Counted from the first letter of the stretch, positions 1 to 8,789 are shown. The stretch: 64,000 nucleotides of DNA from Selenomonas sp. F0473 (GCF_000315545.1 NZ_JH992902.1:221280-285279), one strand, 5' to 3'. The notes: a model not told the origin generated them from the letters alone. Translations and numbers: made by a program.

Positions 1-153
1 TGCGAGCCGAGCGTCAAGGGCAATACCGCGACGGGCGCGACAAAGATGGCAAAAGTTGAGACCGGTTATGAGGTGCGCGTTCCCCTCTTTATCAACGAGG
101 GCGATGTACTCCGTATCGATACGCGGACGGGAAATTACATTGAGCGCGCATAA
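1..153 (+). CDS. efp: Elongation factor P, C-terminal fragment
   Basis: The window opens inside a reading frame whose last 50 residues match the C-terminal OB domain of elongation factor P, with the family phrase [20 protein letters not shown] shortly before the stop. EF-P relieves ribosome stalling at consecutive prolines by binding between the P and E sites. The N-terminal KOW domain and the modified lysine loop lie outside the window. It is followed at once by the Asp23 gene on the same strand. Confidence 0.93.
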   Translation, partial: CEPSVKGNTATGATKMAKVETGYEVRVPLFINEGDVLRIDTRTGNYIERA

Positions 154-195
154 AAATACAAAAGACGATTTCACTTCGGAATGGAGGATATGAAC

Positions 196-597
196 ATGGA
201 GAACACAAAAGAAGCCGTAAAGAAGCAAACGGGGCTTGGAACGATTCGCGTGGCCGACGAGGTCGTCAGCATTATCGCGGGCCTTGCGACGACCGAGGTT
301 GAGGGCATCGCCGGAATGAGCGGCGGTATCGCGGGGGGCATCGCGGAGATGCTCGGCCGCAAGAATTTCTCGAAGGGGGTCAAGGTCGAGGTCGGCGAGA
401 AGGAAGCAGCCGTCGATCTTTATATCATCGTGAAATACGGCATCCGTATTCCCGAGGTTGCCCTTGCCGCGCAGGAGAATGTTAAGCGTGCGATCGAGAC
501 GATGACCGGGCTCACCGTCGTGGAAGTCAACGTGCATGTGCAGGGCGTCGGATTCCCCGAAGAGGAGCCCAAGGTCGAGGAAGTCCGCGTTCACTGA
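196..597 (+). CDS. Asp23/Gls24 family envelope stress response protein
   Basis: The 133-residue product matches the Asp23/Gls24 (DUF322) family: a short charged N-terminus, IRVADEVVSIIAGLATTEVE near residue 16, a Gly-rich turn, then an alternating beta-type segment with YIIVKYGIRIPEVA and an acidic tail. In Gram-positive bacteria Asp23 is an abundant cytoplasmic protein tethered to the membrane by AmaP and linked to cell-envelope homeostasis. ATG codons lie at 181, 190 and 196; a GGAGG at 183-187 is 8 nt before 196, so that start is preferred. The AmaP gene follows directly, giving the standard module. Confidence 0.9.
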   Translation: MENTKEAVKKQTGLGTIRVADEVVSIIAGLATTEVEGIAGMSGGIAGGIAEMLGRKNFSKGVKVEVGEKEAAVDLYIIVKYGIRIPEVALAAQENVKRAIETMTGLTVVEVNVHVQGVGFPEEEPKVEEVRVH

Positions 598-618
598 ACG
601 CGGACGAGGCACTGAACG

Positions 619-1194
619 ATGGGGATATTGAATCGCTTGCTGCTGCTGCCGCTTACTCTGCTCACAATGGCGCTTGCAGTTGTGGCAGCCGCTGCGGCAC
701 TCCAGTTGATCCCGGAGAGTATTTGGCTTAACGAACTGCACTACGCGTTGTCCCGTGAAGAATTTTTGGCGGTCTGCATCGTCGTATTTCTGCTTGGGCT
801 CAAGTTATTCTTTGCGGTGTTTGCCGTACGTTCCCATGGCGGAAGAGCACACGGCGAGATCATGGTGATCGATACGCCCGCGGGTGCGGTGCAGGTGGAG
901 CTTTCCGCCATCCGCGGCATTGTCGAGCGTGTGGCGCTCGGCGTTTCCGGCGTACGTGAGGCGTCCGCCCATGTGTCCGTTCCAGCACGGCAAACCGAGG
1001 GGACCGTTCCGCTTCAGGTCGAACTGAAGCTGGTTCTTGCCGCGCAGGCACATCTCTCGGCGGTTTCGGCGCAGCTAACGGAGCGCATCCGCCAGGATCT
1101 CTTGAATCTGCTCGGTATCGAGGGCGTTCCCGTTGCAATTCGGGTGACCGGCGTTTCCAATGTCACGGCGCAGTCGAAAAAGCGCGTTGTATAG
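619..1194 (+). CDS. amaP: Alkaline shock response membrane anchor protein AmaP
   Basis: The 191-residue product has two hydrophobic segments near its N-terminus (about residues 5-27 and 49-71) joined by a short loop, then a soluble C-terminal half that resembles the Asp23 fold. This is the layout of AmaP, which sits in the cytoplasmic membrane and recruits Asp23. Position supports it: it lies between the Asp23 gene and a DUF2273 gene. The start at 619 is preceded by a modest purine-rich site around 603-608. Confidence 0.82.
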   Translation: MGILNRLLLLPLTLLTMALAVVAAAAALQLIPESIWLNELHYALSREEFLAVCIVVFLLGLKLFFAVFAVRSHGGRAHGEIMVIDTPAGAVQVELSAIRGIVERVALGVSGVREASAHVSVPARQTEGTVPLQVELKLVLAAQAHLSAVSAQLTERIRQDLLNLLGIEGVPVAIRVTGVSNVTAQSKKRVV

Positions 1195-1206
1195 TAGGTG
1201 ATGGAT

Positions 1207-1464
1207 ATGAAAGAACAAATCATCCGTTTCCTGCAGGAAGAATGGCAGAATAACCGCGGGCGTTCAATGGGGCTCCTGCTCGGAGCAGCCTTTGGCATTG
1301 CCGTGCTCGTCTTTGGATTTTGGCGGACGGTATTCTTTATTGCCTGTGCGCTCCTCGGCATGTGTATCGGTCGATGGATCGAGCGCAGAGGCACCTGGGC
1401 GGGGATGCGTGCGGATATGATGGAAAGCGCCTTTATGCAGCGCTTGTTTCGGAGGATCAGATGA
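1207..1464 (+). CDS. DUF2273 family small membrane protein
   Basis: A protein of about 85 residues with a basic, amphipathic N-terminus and two closely spaced hydrophobic stretches (roughly residues 19-60) ending in a basic tail. The pattern GLLLGAAFGIAVLVFGFWRT is typical of DUF2273 proteins, which accompany Asp23/AmaP clusters; their function is not established. GTG 1198, ATG 1201 and ATG 1207 are all in frame; an AGGTG at 1196-1200 is 6 nt before 1207, which is chosen. Its TGA overlaps the ATG of nusB (ATGA). Confidence 0.75.
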   Translation: MKEQIIRFLQEEWQNNRGRSMGLLLGAAFGIAVLVFGFWRTVFFIACALLGMCIGRWIERRGTWAGMRADMMESAFMQRLFRRIR

Positions 1465-1874
1465 GCCGCAGGAATGCGCGTGAAGCGGCTCTTTTGACCC
1501 TGTTTCAGATGGATTTTGCTGCGGACGGAGACATGCCGCGCGATGTGAGCGAACTTGCCGTCGATACGGTAGGAGATCTGAAAAAAAAAGATCTTCCCTA
1601 TGCGCGGGGGCTCGTCGCCGGAACGTGTGCCGCGCGCGCCGATATTGACGCCGCAATTGAGCGATCTGCGAAAGAGTGGAAGCTTGAGCGCATGGCGGGG
1701 GTCGACCGCAATCTGATCCGCATGGCGTTCTACGAAATGTATTACCAGGAAGAGCGCATCGATCCCGGAACGGCGATCAACGAAGCCGTAGAGCTTGCGA
1801 AAAAATACGGTTCGGAAGATGCGGGCCGTTATGTAAACGGTATCTTGTCCGCGATGCAAAAGTCTCTGTCTTGA
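1461..1874 (+). CDS. nusB: Transcription antitermination factor NusB
   Basis: A 137-residue all-helical protein that opens with SRRNAREAALLTLFQMDF, the standard NusB N-terminus, and carries RMAGVDRNLIRMAFYEM and the closing AVELAKKYGSEDAGRYVNGI of the family. NusB pairs with NusE (S10) on boxA RNA to promote antitermination of rRNA operons. GGAGG at 1451-1455 sits 5 nt before the ATG, and the start overlaps the upstream stop by 4 nt. The reading frame is open further upstream to about 1320, but that part only shadows the DUF2273 gene. Confidence 0.95.
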   Translation: MSRRNAREAALLTLFQMDFAADGDMPRDVSELAVDTVGDLKKKDLPYARGLVAGTCAARADIDAAIERSAKEWKLERMAGVDRNLIRMAFYEMYYQEERIDPGTAINEAVELAKKYGSEDAGRYVNGILSAMQKSLS

Positions 1875-1880
1875 AGAAAA

Positions 1881-1919
1881 TCCGTTGCGCGATATTTTTC
1901 GCGCACCGGGTCTTTTTTT
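1881..1919 (+). terminator. Rho-independent terminator after nusB
   Basis: A 7-bp perfect stem TGCGCGA/TCGCGCA (1886-1892 with 1899-1905) is extended by CCG/CGG pairs across a mismatch and followed by a T-rich run at 1911-1919. It closes the asp23-nusB transcript before xseA. Confidence 0.7.
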
Positions 1920-1945
1920 ATCAAGTATACGCATAGAAGGTAGTT

Positions 1946-3157
1946 ATGGCAGTTCATAGTGTCAGCGACGTAACGCGTTATATTAAGAGCATGTTCGAGG
2001 GGGAGGCAATCCTTTCGGATATTCTGATACGGGGAGAACTCTCCAACTTTAAACGGTATCCGTCGGGGCATTGTTATTTCACATTGAAAGATGCCGGCGC
2101 AAGCATGAAATGCGTTATGTTCAACGGGTATGCCCGCAGTCTGCGCTTCACGCCGGAGAACGGCATGCAGATCGTCGCCGGCGGCAGCGTCTCCGTCTAT
2201 GAGAGGGACGGCGCCTATCAGCTGTATGTGAATACGATGACCGTCGAGGGGGCGGGCGCGCTCGCGCTTTCCTTTGAGCAGCTGAAAGAAAAGCTGTTCA
2301 ATGAGGGGCTGTTTGACGAGGCTCATAAGCGGCCGCTGCCGCGTTTTCCACGGCGCATCGGCATTGTTACCTCGCGGGCGGGAGCCGTCCTGCGGGATAT
2401 TTATAAGGTGTCGAAACGCAGATGGCCGAGTATACAGTTGGTACTGCATCCCGTCCTCGTACAGGGAGCGGAAGCTGCGGAGCAAATTGCCGCGGCGATA
2501 GGATTCTTCAACGAAAAATACCCTGTCGATGTTCTGATTGTCGGCCGCGGCGGCGGCTCTGCGGAAGATCTTTGGGCATTCAACGAAGAACCCGTCGTAC
2601 GCGCCATCTATGCGTCGCGGATTCCCGTGATCTCTGCAGTCGGGCATGAGACGGACACAACGCTTGCGGACTTTGTCAGCGATCGGCGGGCGGCAACTCC
2701 CTCGCAGGCGGCGGAACTTGCCGTCCCCGACAGTACGGAGATGCGCCAATTCCTTGTGTCGCTCGACACGCGTCTCAATGCCGCGCGCAGGAGACGGACG
2801 GCGGAGTGCCGTATGCGTTTAGAGGCGCTGACGGAGCGCCCTTGGCGCAGAAATCCGAAGATGCTCATTGCAAGTTACATGCAGCGCACGGATCGGACGG
2901 AACGGCGTCTGCATAGTGCGGCAGAGCGCAGACGGAACGAGGAACGGCATAAGCTGGAGCTTGCAATCAAGCGCCTGGAACTGCTGAACCCCGTACGTCT
3001 CTTATATCGGGGATTCAGCATTGTGGAGAAGGGCGGCCGCACGGTGTGCAGAGCAAAAGAACTCACCTGCGGGGATCGGCTCCGGATCACCTTTGCGGAC
3101 GGGAAAGTCGCCGCGGTCGTCGCGGATCGGTTAAAGGAGGAACAGCATGGCGCGTAA
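1946..3157 (+). CDS. xseA: Exodeoxyribonuclease VII large subunit
   Basis: The 403-residue product has an N-terminal OB-fold (about residues 1-100, including LIRGELSNFKRYPSGHCYF) and the XseA catalytic core with GIVTSRAGAVLRDI, VGRGGGSAEDLWAFNEE and SAVGHETDTTLADFVSDRRA. With XseB it forms exonuclease VII, which degrades single-stranded DNA from both ends to oligonucleotides. The C-terminal part is a long basic helical region as in the family. Its end overlaps xseB by 11 nt, so the two subunits are translationally coupled. Confidence 0.96.
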   Translation: MAVHSVSDVTRYIKSMFEGEAILSDILIRGELSNFKRYPSGHCYFTLKDAGASMKCVMFNGYARSLRFTPENGMQIVAGGSVSVYERDGAYQLYVNTMTVEGAGALALSFEQLKEKLFNEGLFDEAHKRPLPRFPRRIGIVTSRAGAVLRDIYKVSKRRWPSIQLVLHPVLVQGAEAAEQIAAAIGFFNEKYPVDVLIVGRGGGSAEDLWAFNEEPVVRAIYASRIPVISAVGHETDTTLADFVSDRRAATPSQAAELAVPDSTEMRQFLVSLDTRLNAARRRRTAECRMRLEALTERPWRRNPKMLIASYMQRTDRTERRLHSAAERRRNEERHKLELAIKRLELLNPVRLLYRGFSIVEKGGRTVCRAKELTCGDRLRITFADGKVAAVVADRLKEEQHGA

Positions 3158-3383
3158 GAAAGAACAGACCTTTGAAGAGGCCCTGTCCCGGTTGGAGGAG
3201 ATCGTCGCGGAAATTGAGGCGGGGCAGATGCCGCTTGCAGATCTTATGACGAAGTATTCGGAGGGCGTTCAGCTGTCCGATTTTTGCGTAAAATCTTTAA
3301 AGCGCGCGGAGGAGACGATGGATCTGCTTGTGACGGATACGGCGGACGGCGCGAAAGAAGAGGAGCTTCAAATTGAGGGCTGA
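3147..3383 (+). CDS. xseB: Exodeoxyribonuclease VII small subunit
   Basis: A 78-residue acidic protein with TFEEALSRLEEIVAEIEAGQ, the signature of XseB, followed by the helical segment ADLMTKYSEGVQL. It forms the small helical subunit that wraps XseA. An AAAGGAGGAAC site at about 3133-3143 precedes the ATG. It overlaps xseA and is followed at once by the prenyl synthase gene, the usual order in Firmicutes. Confidence 0.94.
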   Translation: MARKKEQTFEEALSRLEEIVAEIEAGQMPLADLMTKYSEGVQLSDFCVKSLKRAEETMDLLVTDTADGAKEEELQIEG

Positions 3384-3384
3384 C

Positions 3385-4260
3385 ATGAAGGACCTTTGGC
3401 GCGACCGACGGGTACTGGTGGACCGGGCGCTGGAGGCGGAACTCGACCATACCGATGTTTTGGACCGCAAACTCCGTGCATCGATGGCCTACAGCCTGAT
3501 GGCAGGAGGAAAACGCCTGCGTCCGATTCTCTTGATGGCGGCGGCGGATGCCGTGGGCGCGGATGGGATGAAATTCATCACGGCGGCGTGCGCATTGGAG
3601 ATGATCCATACCTATTCGCTTATTCACGACGACCTGCCCGCGATGGACAACGACGACTACCGCCGCGGCAAACTTACAAATCACAAGATCTACGGCGACG
3701 GGATCGCCATCCTTGCGGGAGACGCGCTCCTGACGCTCGCTTTTACCGTGATTCTGCGCCAGCGGGGCGTGCCTGTGGATCGTCATCTCCGCGTCGTAGA
3801 TGAGATTAGCCGTGCGGCGGGTGCCGAAGGCATGGTCGGCGGTCAGGTGCTCGATCTTGAGGCGGAGAACCGTCGTATCTCTCTGGAAGAACTGCGGCGC
3901 ATCCACATGGGGAAGACGGGGGCGCTCTTTCGCGCGGCGCTGCGCAGCGGCGCCGTCCTCGCGGGTGCCTCTGAGGAACAGCTTGCGGCTCTTACGGCAT
4001 ATGCGGATCACTTCGGTCTCGCCTTCCAGATTACGGACGATATCTTGGATGTCGTCGGCAATGCGGAGGATATCGGCAAGCCCGTCGGCAGCGATGAGAA
4101 GAACCGCAAGTCCACCTACGTGACGCTGACCTCGCTCCGAGAGGCGCGGGAGCTTGCGCAGCGCACGGCGGACGATGCCGTCGCGGCACTCGACATTTTT
4201 GGCGAAGAGGCCGCCTTCCTGCGGGAACTTGTGACCTATCTCGTACATCGGAAGCAGTAG
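3385..4260 (+). CDS. ispA: Polyprenyl (farnesyl/geranylgeranyl) diphosphate synthase
   Basis: A 291-residue trans-isoprenyl diphosphate synthase. It has GGKRLRP for substrate binding, the first Asp-rich motif DDLPAMDNDD (from about residue 82) and the second DDILD (about residue 218), which bind Mg and the allylic diphosphate. The small residues before the first motif cannot fix chain length by eye; IspA-type farnesyl synthase is the usual product at this locus. The start is taken at ATG 3385, 2 nt after the xseB stop, with GAGGG at 3375-3379; an in-frame TTG at 3373 is possible. Confidence 0.92.
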   Translation: MKDLWRDRRVLVDRALEAELDHTDVLDRKLRASMAYSLMAGGKRLRPILLMAAADAVGADGMKFITAACALEMIHTYSLIHDDLPAMDNDDYRRGKLTNHKIYGDGIAILAGDALLTLAFTVILRQRGVPVDRHLRVVDEISRAAGAEGMVGGQVLDLEAENRRISLEELRRIHMGKTGALFRAALRSGAVLAGASEEQLAALTAYADHFGLAFQITDDILDVVGNAEDIGKPVGSDEKNRKSTYVTLTSLREARELAQRTADDAVAALDIFGEEAAFLRELVTYLVHRKQ

Positions 4261-4269
4261 GAGAGATTT

Positions 4270-5079
4270 TTGAAAAAAGAGCGTTTGGATATCCTGCTCG
4301 TGGAGCGCGGGCTGGCCTCCAGCCGAGAGCGCGCCAAAAGGATCGTTATGGCGGGACAGGTGCTCGTAGATGAGCGGCGCGTGGACAAGGCGGGGGCCGC
4401 GGTGGATCCCGCGGCGCAGCTGCGCATTATCGGTGAAGATTTGCCCTATGTCAGCCGCGGCGGTCTTAAACTCGAGAAAGGCATGACTTCGTTCGGCGTC
4501 GTGCTGACGGGAAAGACCGCGGCGGATATCGGCGCTTCGACGGGCGGGTTCACGGACTGCATGCTGCAAAACGGCGCCGCAAAGGTTTATGCGGTCGACG
4601 TCGGCTATGGTCAGCTCGATTGGAAGCTGCGCACGGATGCGCGCGTCGTCAATATGGAGCGCACGAATATCCGCCATGTTACGGCGGAGATGCTCGGGGT
4701 GCAACTCGATTTTGCCTCGATCGACGTGGCGTTCATCTCGCTCGGCAAGGTGCTGCCCGTCGTAAAGGACCTTCTCCGCAGCGGCGGAGAAGTGATCGCT
4801 CTCATTAAGCCGCAGTTTGAAGCGGGGAAGGAACGCGTCGGCAAGAACGGCGTCGTCCGCGATCCCGCCGTGCACGAGGATGTGATCCGGAGTGTTTTGG
4901 CAGCGGCGGAACAGTTCGGCTTTATTCCCGCGGGTCTGACCTATTCGCCGGTGAAAGGACCCAAGGGAAATATCGAATATCTCCTGTACCTCCGTACGGA
5001 GGCCGGCAGAGGGATGGAGATCGATGGGGCGTTTGTACACGATATGGTGGCAGAGGCACACAGTACGCTGGATAGATGA
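4270..5079 (+). CDS. tlyA: TlyA family rRNA (cytidine-2'-O)-methyltransferase
   Basis: The 269-residue product joins an N-terminal S4 RNA-binding domain (about 1-60, with RLDILLVERGLASSRERAKR) to an FtsJ-like methyltransferase domain with the SAM-binding motif DIGASTGGFTDCML near residue 86 and ALIKPQFEAG further on. TlyA proteins methylate cytidines in 16S and sometimes 23S rRNA; the old name haemolysin A is misleading. It starts at TTG 4270, with AGGAG at 4259-4263 overlapping the ispA stop. The xseA-xseB-ispA-tlyA-nadK-argR-recN order is a conserved Firmicute block. Confidence 0.93.
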   Translation: MKKERLDILLVERGLASSRERAKRIVMAGQVLVDERRVDKAGAAVDPAAQLRIIGEDLPYVSRGGLKLEKGMTSFGVVLTGKTAADIGASTGGFTDCMLQNGAAKVYAVDVGYGQLDWKLRTDARVVNMERTNIRHVTAEMLGVQLDFASIDVAFISLGKVLPVVKDLLRSGGEVIALIKPQFEAGKERVGKNGVVRDPAVHEDVIRSVLAAAEQFGFIPAGLTYSPVKGPKGNIEYLLYLRTEAGRGMEIDGAFVHDMVAEAHSTLDR

Positions 5080-5095
5080 AGGTGCTGATAGTTTT

Positions 5096-5950
5096 ATGTT
5101 GACGGTCGCAGTCTTTCCGAATTTAATCAAACCTGAGACACACGGGATATTACGGCGTATCCGCGGCTTCTTTTCCGATCGAGATATACGGGTGATTATG
5201 CCGCGGGAGCGGGCGCTGGAATTTGAGATGCCGGACTGCGGCGTTGACGATATCGAGCGTATTCCCGCAGATTTTGCCCTCAGCCTCGGCGGCGACGGGA
5301 CGCTCATGGGCGTTTGCCGGCGTTATGCGGAGAACCCGGTGCCGGTCTGCGGCATTAATATGGGAACGCTCGGGTTCATGGCGGATATCGAGCGGGATGA
5401 GCTTGAGAGGCGGCTGCAAAAGCTCTGTAACGGGGACTATCATGTGGAGCAGCGTCCGCTCCTTGCCGGTTATGTGACCAAACCCGACGGCGCGGAGCAG
5501 TTCCTCGGCCATGCCGTCAACGATATCGTCGTGATGAAGGGCGATGTCGCGCGCATCATCGCCCTCGGCCTTGCGGTCAACGATACGCCGTTGCTTGAGT
5601 GCAAGGCGGACGGTTTCATTGTCGCATCGCCGACGGGATCGACCGCTTATTCGCTCTCCGCGGGCGGTCCGATCATGAATCCGATGGTGAAGGGCTACCT
5701 GCTGACACCGATCTGCGCGCACACCCTCAACATCCGGCCGCTCATCGTTCGCGAGGAGGACGTCGTGCACATTCATCTCGTCGATATGCGGCAGAGCATC
5801 ATTGTGACGCTGGACGGACAGGAGACATTTCCCGTGCTTCCGGATGATACGGTGACGGTCAAATGTTCCGACCTGCGGGCAAGGCTCATCAAGTTCGAGG
5901 ACAGGGATTACTACCAAACGCTGCGCACAAAGCTGTGGAGAAATTGCTAG
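5096..5950 (+). CDS. nadK: NAD kinase
   Basis: The 284-residue product carries GGDGT at residues 65-69, the NMGTLGFMADIE segment and ADGFIVASPTGSTAYSLSAG, the diagnostic motifs of NAD kinase, which phosphorylates NAD to NADP in the cytoplasm. The reading frame is open upstream to 5024 but that part overlaps tlyA in another frame; ATG 5096, 16 nt after the tlyA stop with AAGGTG upstream, gives the usual N-terminus beginning MLTVAVFPN. It lies in the tlyA-argR-recN operon. Confidence 0.94.
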   Translation: MLTVAVFPNLIKPETHGILRRIRGFFSDRDIRVIMPRERALEFEMPDCGVDDIERIPADFALSLGGDGTLMGVCRRYAENPVPVCGINMGTLGFMADIERDELERRLQKLCNGDYHVEQRPLLAGYVTKPDGAEQFLGHAVNDIVVMKGDVARIIALGLAVNDTPLLECKADGFIVASPTGSTAYSLSAGGPIMNPMVKGYLLTPICAHTLNIRPLIVREEDVVHIHLVDMRQSIIVTLDGQETFPVLPDDTVTVKCSDLRARLIKFEDRDYYQTLRTKLWRNC

Positions 5951-5961
5951 GAGAGATCGGC

Positions 5962-6414
5962 ATGAAACGTCGGCGCCAAGACCTCATCAAAAAAATCATC
6001 GAGGAAGAGATCATAGAGACCCAGGAAGCACTTGCCGAAGCGCTCCTCGCCCGGAATGTCCGCGTGACACAGGCGACGATCTCGCGCGATATCAAGGAAC
6101 TCTTCCTGATCAAAGTTCCTGCCGGCGGCGGACGCTATCGCTACGCCGTATCGCCGCAGGAGCGCGTGCAGTTCTCAGAGGCACGCATGAAGCGGTTGTT
6201 CAAGGACAACGTCGTGCGTTGTGATTTCAGTGAAAATATCGTTCTTGTGAAAACTGTGCCGGGGGGCGCGAATACGGTCGCGTCGGCGCTTGACGCTGTG
6301 GATTGGAGCGAAACGATCGGCACCGTCGCGGGGGACGACAGTATATTCGTTCTCGTAAAGCCCAAAGAGGCGGCGGAAATCATTGCCCGACGCATTCAAG
6401 ACCTGCTCCGCTGA
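5962..6414 (+). CDS. argR: Arginine repressor ArgR/AhrC
   Basis: A 150-residue protein with an N-terminal winged helix (residues 1-70, including TQATISRDIKEL) and a C-terminal hexamerisation and arginine-binding domain containing GGANTVASALD and GTVAGDDSIFVL. ArgR controls arginine biosynthesis and catabolism genes in response to arginine. ATG 5962 has a GGAGAG just upstream. The location between nadK and recN is conserved in Firmicutes. The polyamine genes at 26-29 kb are plausible targets through arginine, but no operator was identified. Confidence 0.95.
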   Translation: MKRRRQDLIKKIIEEEIIETQEALAEALLARNVRVTQATISRDIKELFLIKVPAGGGRYRYAVSPQERVQFSEARMKRLFKDNVVRCDFSENIVLVKTVPGGANTVASALDAVDWSETIGTVAGDDSIFVLVKPKEAAEIIARRIQDLLR

Positions 6415-6428
6415 AGGGAGGAAGCGTT

Positions 6429-8138
6429 TTGCTGAAAAGCCTTCGCGTATGGAATTTTGCGCTTCTTGAAGAGGTCGCCGTAGAGTTCGGTGCCGGACTC
6501 AATATCCTGACGGGCGAGACCGGTGCGGGGAAATCGATCCTCATCGACGCGCTCGGCGCGGTCCTTGGACAGCGCATGTCGACGGATGCCATTCGCAGCG
6601 GCTCCGACGCTCTCCGTGTGGAAGCCGTTTTTTCACTCGACGATGCGGCGGAAGAACTTCTTTCCCTGCTCAAAGCACAGGAGATCGACTGTGAGGATGA
6701 CGATCTCATCATTCTGCGTAAAGTTTCCGGAAACGGGAAGAGTTCGGTCCTCGTGGGCGGAAGCCATGTGACGGTGTCTTTCCTGCGCAGCATCGCGCCC
6801 TATCTCATGGATATTCACGGGCAGAACGAAAATCTCGCATTGCTGCGGGAAGACAGTCAGCGACATTTGCTGGAAGACGGCGACGCCGCGCTTGCCGAAT
6901 GTCTGCAGGCATACCGCAGCGTATATCACGCGTGGAAGGAAAAGCGTGCGCTGCGTGCAGACCGTGCGGATAAGGTACGGGAAATCGGCGAGCGGATCGA
7001 TATGCTGCGCTGGCAGGAGCGTGAGATTGCAGAGGCCGAGCTGTGCGAGGGAGAGGACGAGGAACTCGAAATGGAGATACGGCGCCTCTCGCACACCGAA
7101 AAGCTTGTGGAGTATGCGGCCGAGGCGACGGCGCGGCTCAGTGAGGACGGGACTGCGGGCATGGCTGTTCTGACCGCACTCGCGCAGGTACGCCGCGACC
7201 TCGACGAGATTGCGCGGTACGACGACAGCCTATCGAATGCGCAGAGCATGATCGAGGAGGCCTATATCTCCCTGCGGGAGGCGTCCTATGAGGTGCGCGA
7301 CTACTGCGAGAGCCTCGACGCGGATCCCGCACGGCTGGACCGCATACAGATGCGTATGGATGTGATCGAGCGTCTTAAAAAGAAATACGGCGGCACTGTT
7401 GCCGCCGTTTTGGCACGGCTCGCATCAGTGCGTGCGGAACTGGAGGCGGCCGACAATTACGATGTCGATATGGCGCAGCTCGAAAAGGAAATTGCCGCGC
7501 TTGAAAAGCGTCTCGCCGAACGTGCGGCGGAATTAACCGCGCGGCGGCAGGAGGTCGGTGCGCGTCTCTCTGCCGATATTGCGCGGGAACTGCAAAGCCT
7601 CGGCATGAGCAAAGCGCGGTTTCAAATCGTCGTCACACCAGAGGATCAGTATACGAACGGCGGAGCCGACAGCCTCCGCATGCTCTTTTCCGCCAATGTC
7701 GGCGAAGAGGAAAAGCCGCTCGAAAAAGTTGCTTCGGGCGGTGAACTTTCGCGTATCGCGCTTGCGATCAAGGCGATTGTCGCCGCGCGCGATACCTCCG
7801 GCGCGAGCATGGTCTTTGACGAGATTGACGCGGGCATCGGCGGGCGGACAGCTCAGATGGTTGCCGAACGCATTGCCTACGTCGCGCGGTACAAGCAGGT
7901 GCTCTGCATCACGCATCTGCCGCAGATCGCCTGCATGGCGGACGAGCACCTCTATATCTCGAAGTCGGTCAAGGGCGATGCAACCGTCACGCAGGTGGAT
8001 TCCCTCGGCGAGGAGGAGCGGACGCGCGAGATTGCGCGCATGGCCTCGGGGGACGATGTGACCGAGGCGGCGCTCGCAAACGCGCGCGAGATGCTCATGA
8101 ACGCCCGGAAGAAACGGGCGGAGTTTCGGAAGAAATGA
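6429..8138 (+). CDS. recN: DNA repair protein RecN
   Basis: A 569-residue SMC-like ATPase. Walker A is GETGAGKS at residues 29-36; the central region is a long charged coiled coil; the C-terminal half has the ABC signature KVASGGELSRIALAIKAI and the Walker B segment MVFDEIDAGIGG near residue 460. RecN acts early in double-strand break repair, tethering DNA ends. The start is TTG 6429 with GGAGG at 6417-6421, 7 nt upstream; the open frame before it runs inside argR. It is the last gene of the block. Confidence 0.96.
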   Translation: MLKSLRVWNFALLEEVAVEFGAGLNILTGETGAGKSILIDALGAVLGQRMSTDAIRSGSDALRVEAVFSLDDAAEELLSLLKAQEIDCEDDDLIILRKVSGNGKSSVLVGGSHVTVSFLRSIAPYLMDIHGQNENLALLREDSQRHLLEDGDAALAECLQAYRSVYHAWKEKRALRADRADKVREIGERIDMLRWQEREIAEAELCEGEDEELEMEIRRLSHTEKLVEYAAEATARLSEDGTAGMAVLTALAQVRRDLDEIARYDDSLSNAQSMIEEAYISLREASYEVRDYCESLDADPARLDRIQMRMDVIERLKKKYGGTVAAVLARLASVRAELEAADNYDVDMAQLEKEIAALEKRLAERAAELTARRQEVGARLSADIARELQSLGMSKARFQIVVTPEDQYTNGGADSLRMLFSANVGEEEKPLEKVASGGELSRIALAIKAIVAARDTSGASMVFDEIDAGIGGRTAQMVAERIAYVARYKQVLCITHLPQIACMADEHLYISKSVKGDATVTQVDSLGEEERTREIARMASGDDVTEAALANAREMLMNARKKRAEFRKK

Positions 8139-8146
8139 GGAACGCA

Positions 8147-8629
8147 ATGAAAAAATATCATGTGAAGCGCGTCCTGCTGACAGGCCTTGCCGCCGCACTC
8201 TTCTTTGGAGGGGACGGACATGTGCAGGCAGCGCCGTCGCCGCTCGTCGAATACGCGAGCGTACGGGATGCGTGGGCGGTGGTCGGACTGCCCGTCTATA
8301 CGCCGACCCTCCTGCCCGTCGGCTATGTGCAGAAGGACATTATCGTCATCGACAATCGGCTCGCCGAGATATTCTACCGCAATGAGGCCGGCAAGGAGAT
8401 TCTCTTCCGGATGGCGAAGGGGGATTCCGACATCAGCGGCAACAACAATGTCTACGAGGTGAATAAAGTCGTCCAGGTCGGCCGCCAGTACATCCGCGTC
8501 AAAGGAACGGAGAAACGCGTCAGCCTCGCCCTCTGGGCACGCAATGGATATACCTTTTCCATCTCGTTTGAGGAACCCGTCTCCGTCGAGGCGGTACAGG
8601 CCATCGTCGATACGATTCCGTGGCAATAA
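8147..8629 (+). CDS. Exported hypothetical protein (DUF4367-like)
   Basis: A 160-residue product with a clear signal peptide (basic start, then VLLTGLAAALFFGG, and cleavage likely after a VQA-A site near residue 29). The mature part contains LPVYTPTLLPVGYVQKDI and alternating strands resembling DUF4367-type domains found in anti-sigma and sporulation proteins. Function is not known; it is likely periplasmic. An ATG at 8135 overlaps the recN stop, but TGAGGA at 8136-8141 fits ATG 8147 better. It precedes a strong tRNA promoter, so it probably ends the recN transcript. Confidence 0.6.
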   Translation: MKKYHVKRVLLTGLAAALFFGGDGHVQAAPSPLVEYASVRDAWAVVGLPVYTPTLLPVGYVQKDIIVIDNRLAEIFYRNEAGKEILFRMAKGDSDISGNNNVYEVNKVVQVGRQYIRVKGTEKRVSLALWARNGYTFSISFEEPVSVEAVQAIVDTIPWQ

Positions 8630-8632
8630 GAC

Positions 8633-8662
8633 TTGACATGCCGCGCATGCCTGCACTATAAT
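8633..8662 (+). promoter_or_regulatory. Consensus sigma-70 promoter of the tRNA-Lys gene
   Basis: A perfect TTGACA (8633-8638) and a perfect TATAAT (8657-8662) are separated by 18 nt. Transcription would begin near 8669, about a dozen bases before the mature tRNA. Confidence 0.88.
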
Positions 8663-8681
8663 AGCCCTGCGTGTAAGCCAA

Positions 8682-8757
<76 letters not shown>

Positions 8758-8789
8758 TGTATGGTATCCGCCGCGGCGGTTTTAGAGAG

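Noticed and set aside
3244-5307. Long open frame of 687 codons on the minus strand opposite xseB, ispA and tlyA
   Set aside because: It is antisense to genes with clear family motifs, has no recognisable domain, and is an artefact of G+C-rich codon bias.
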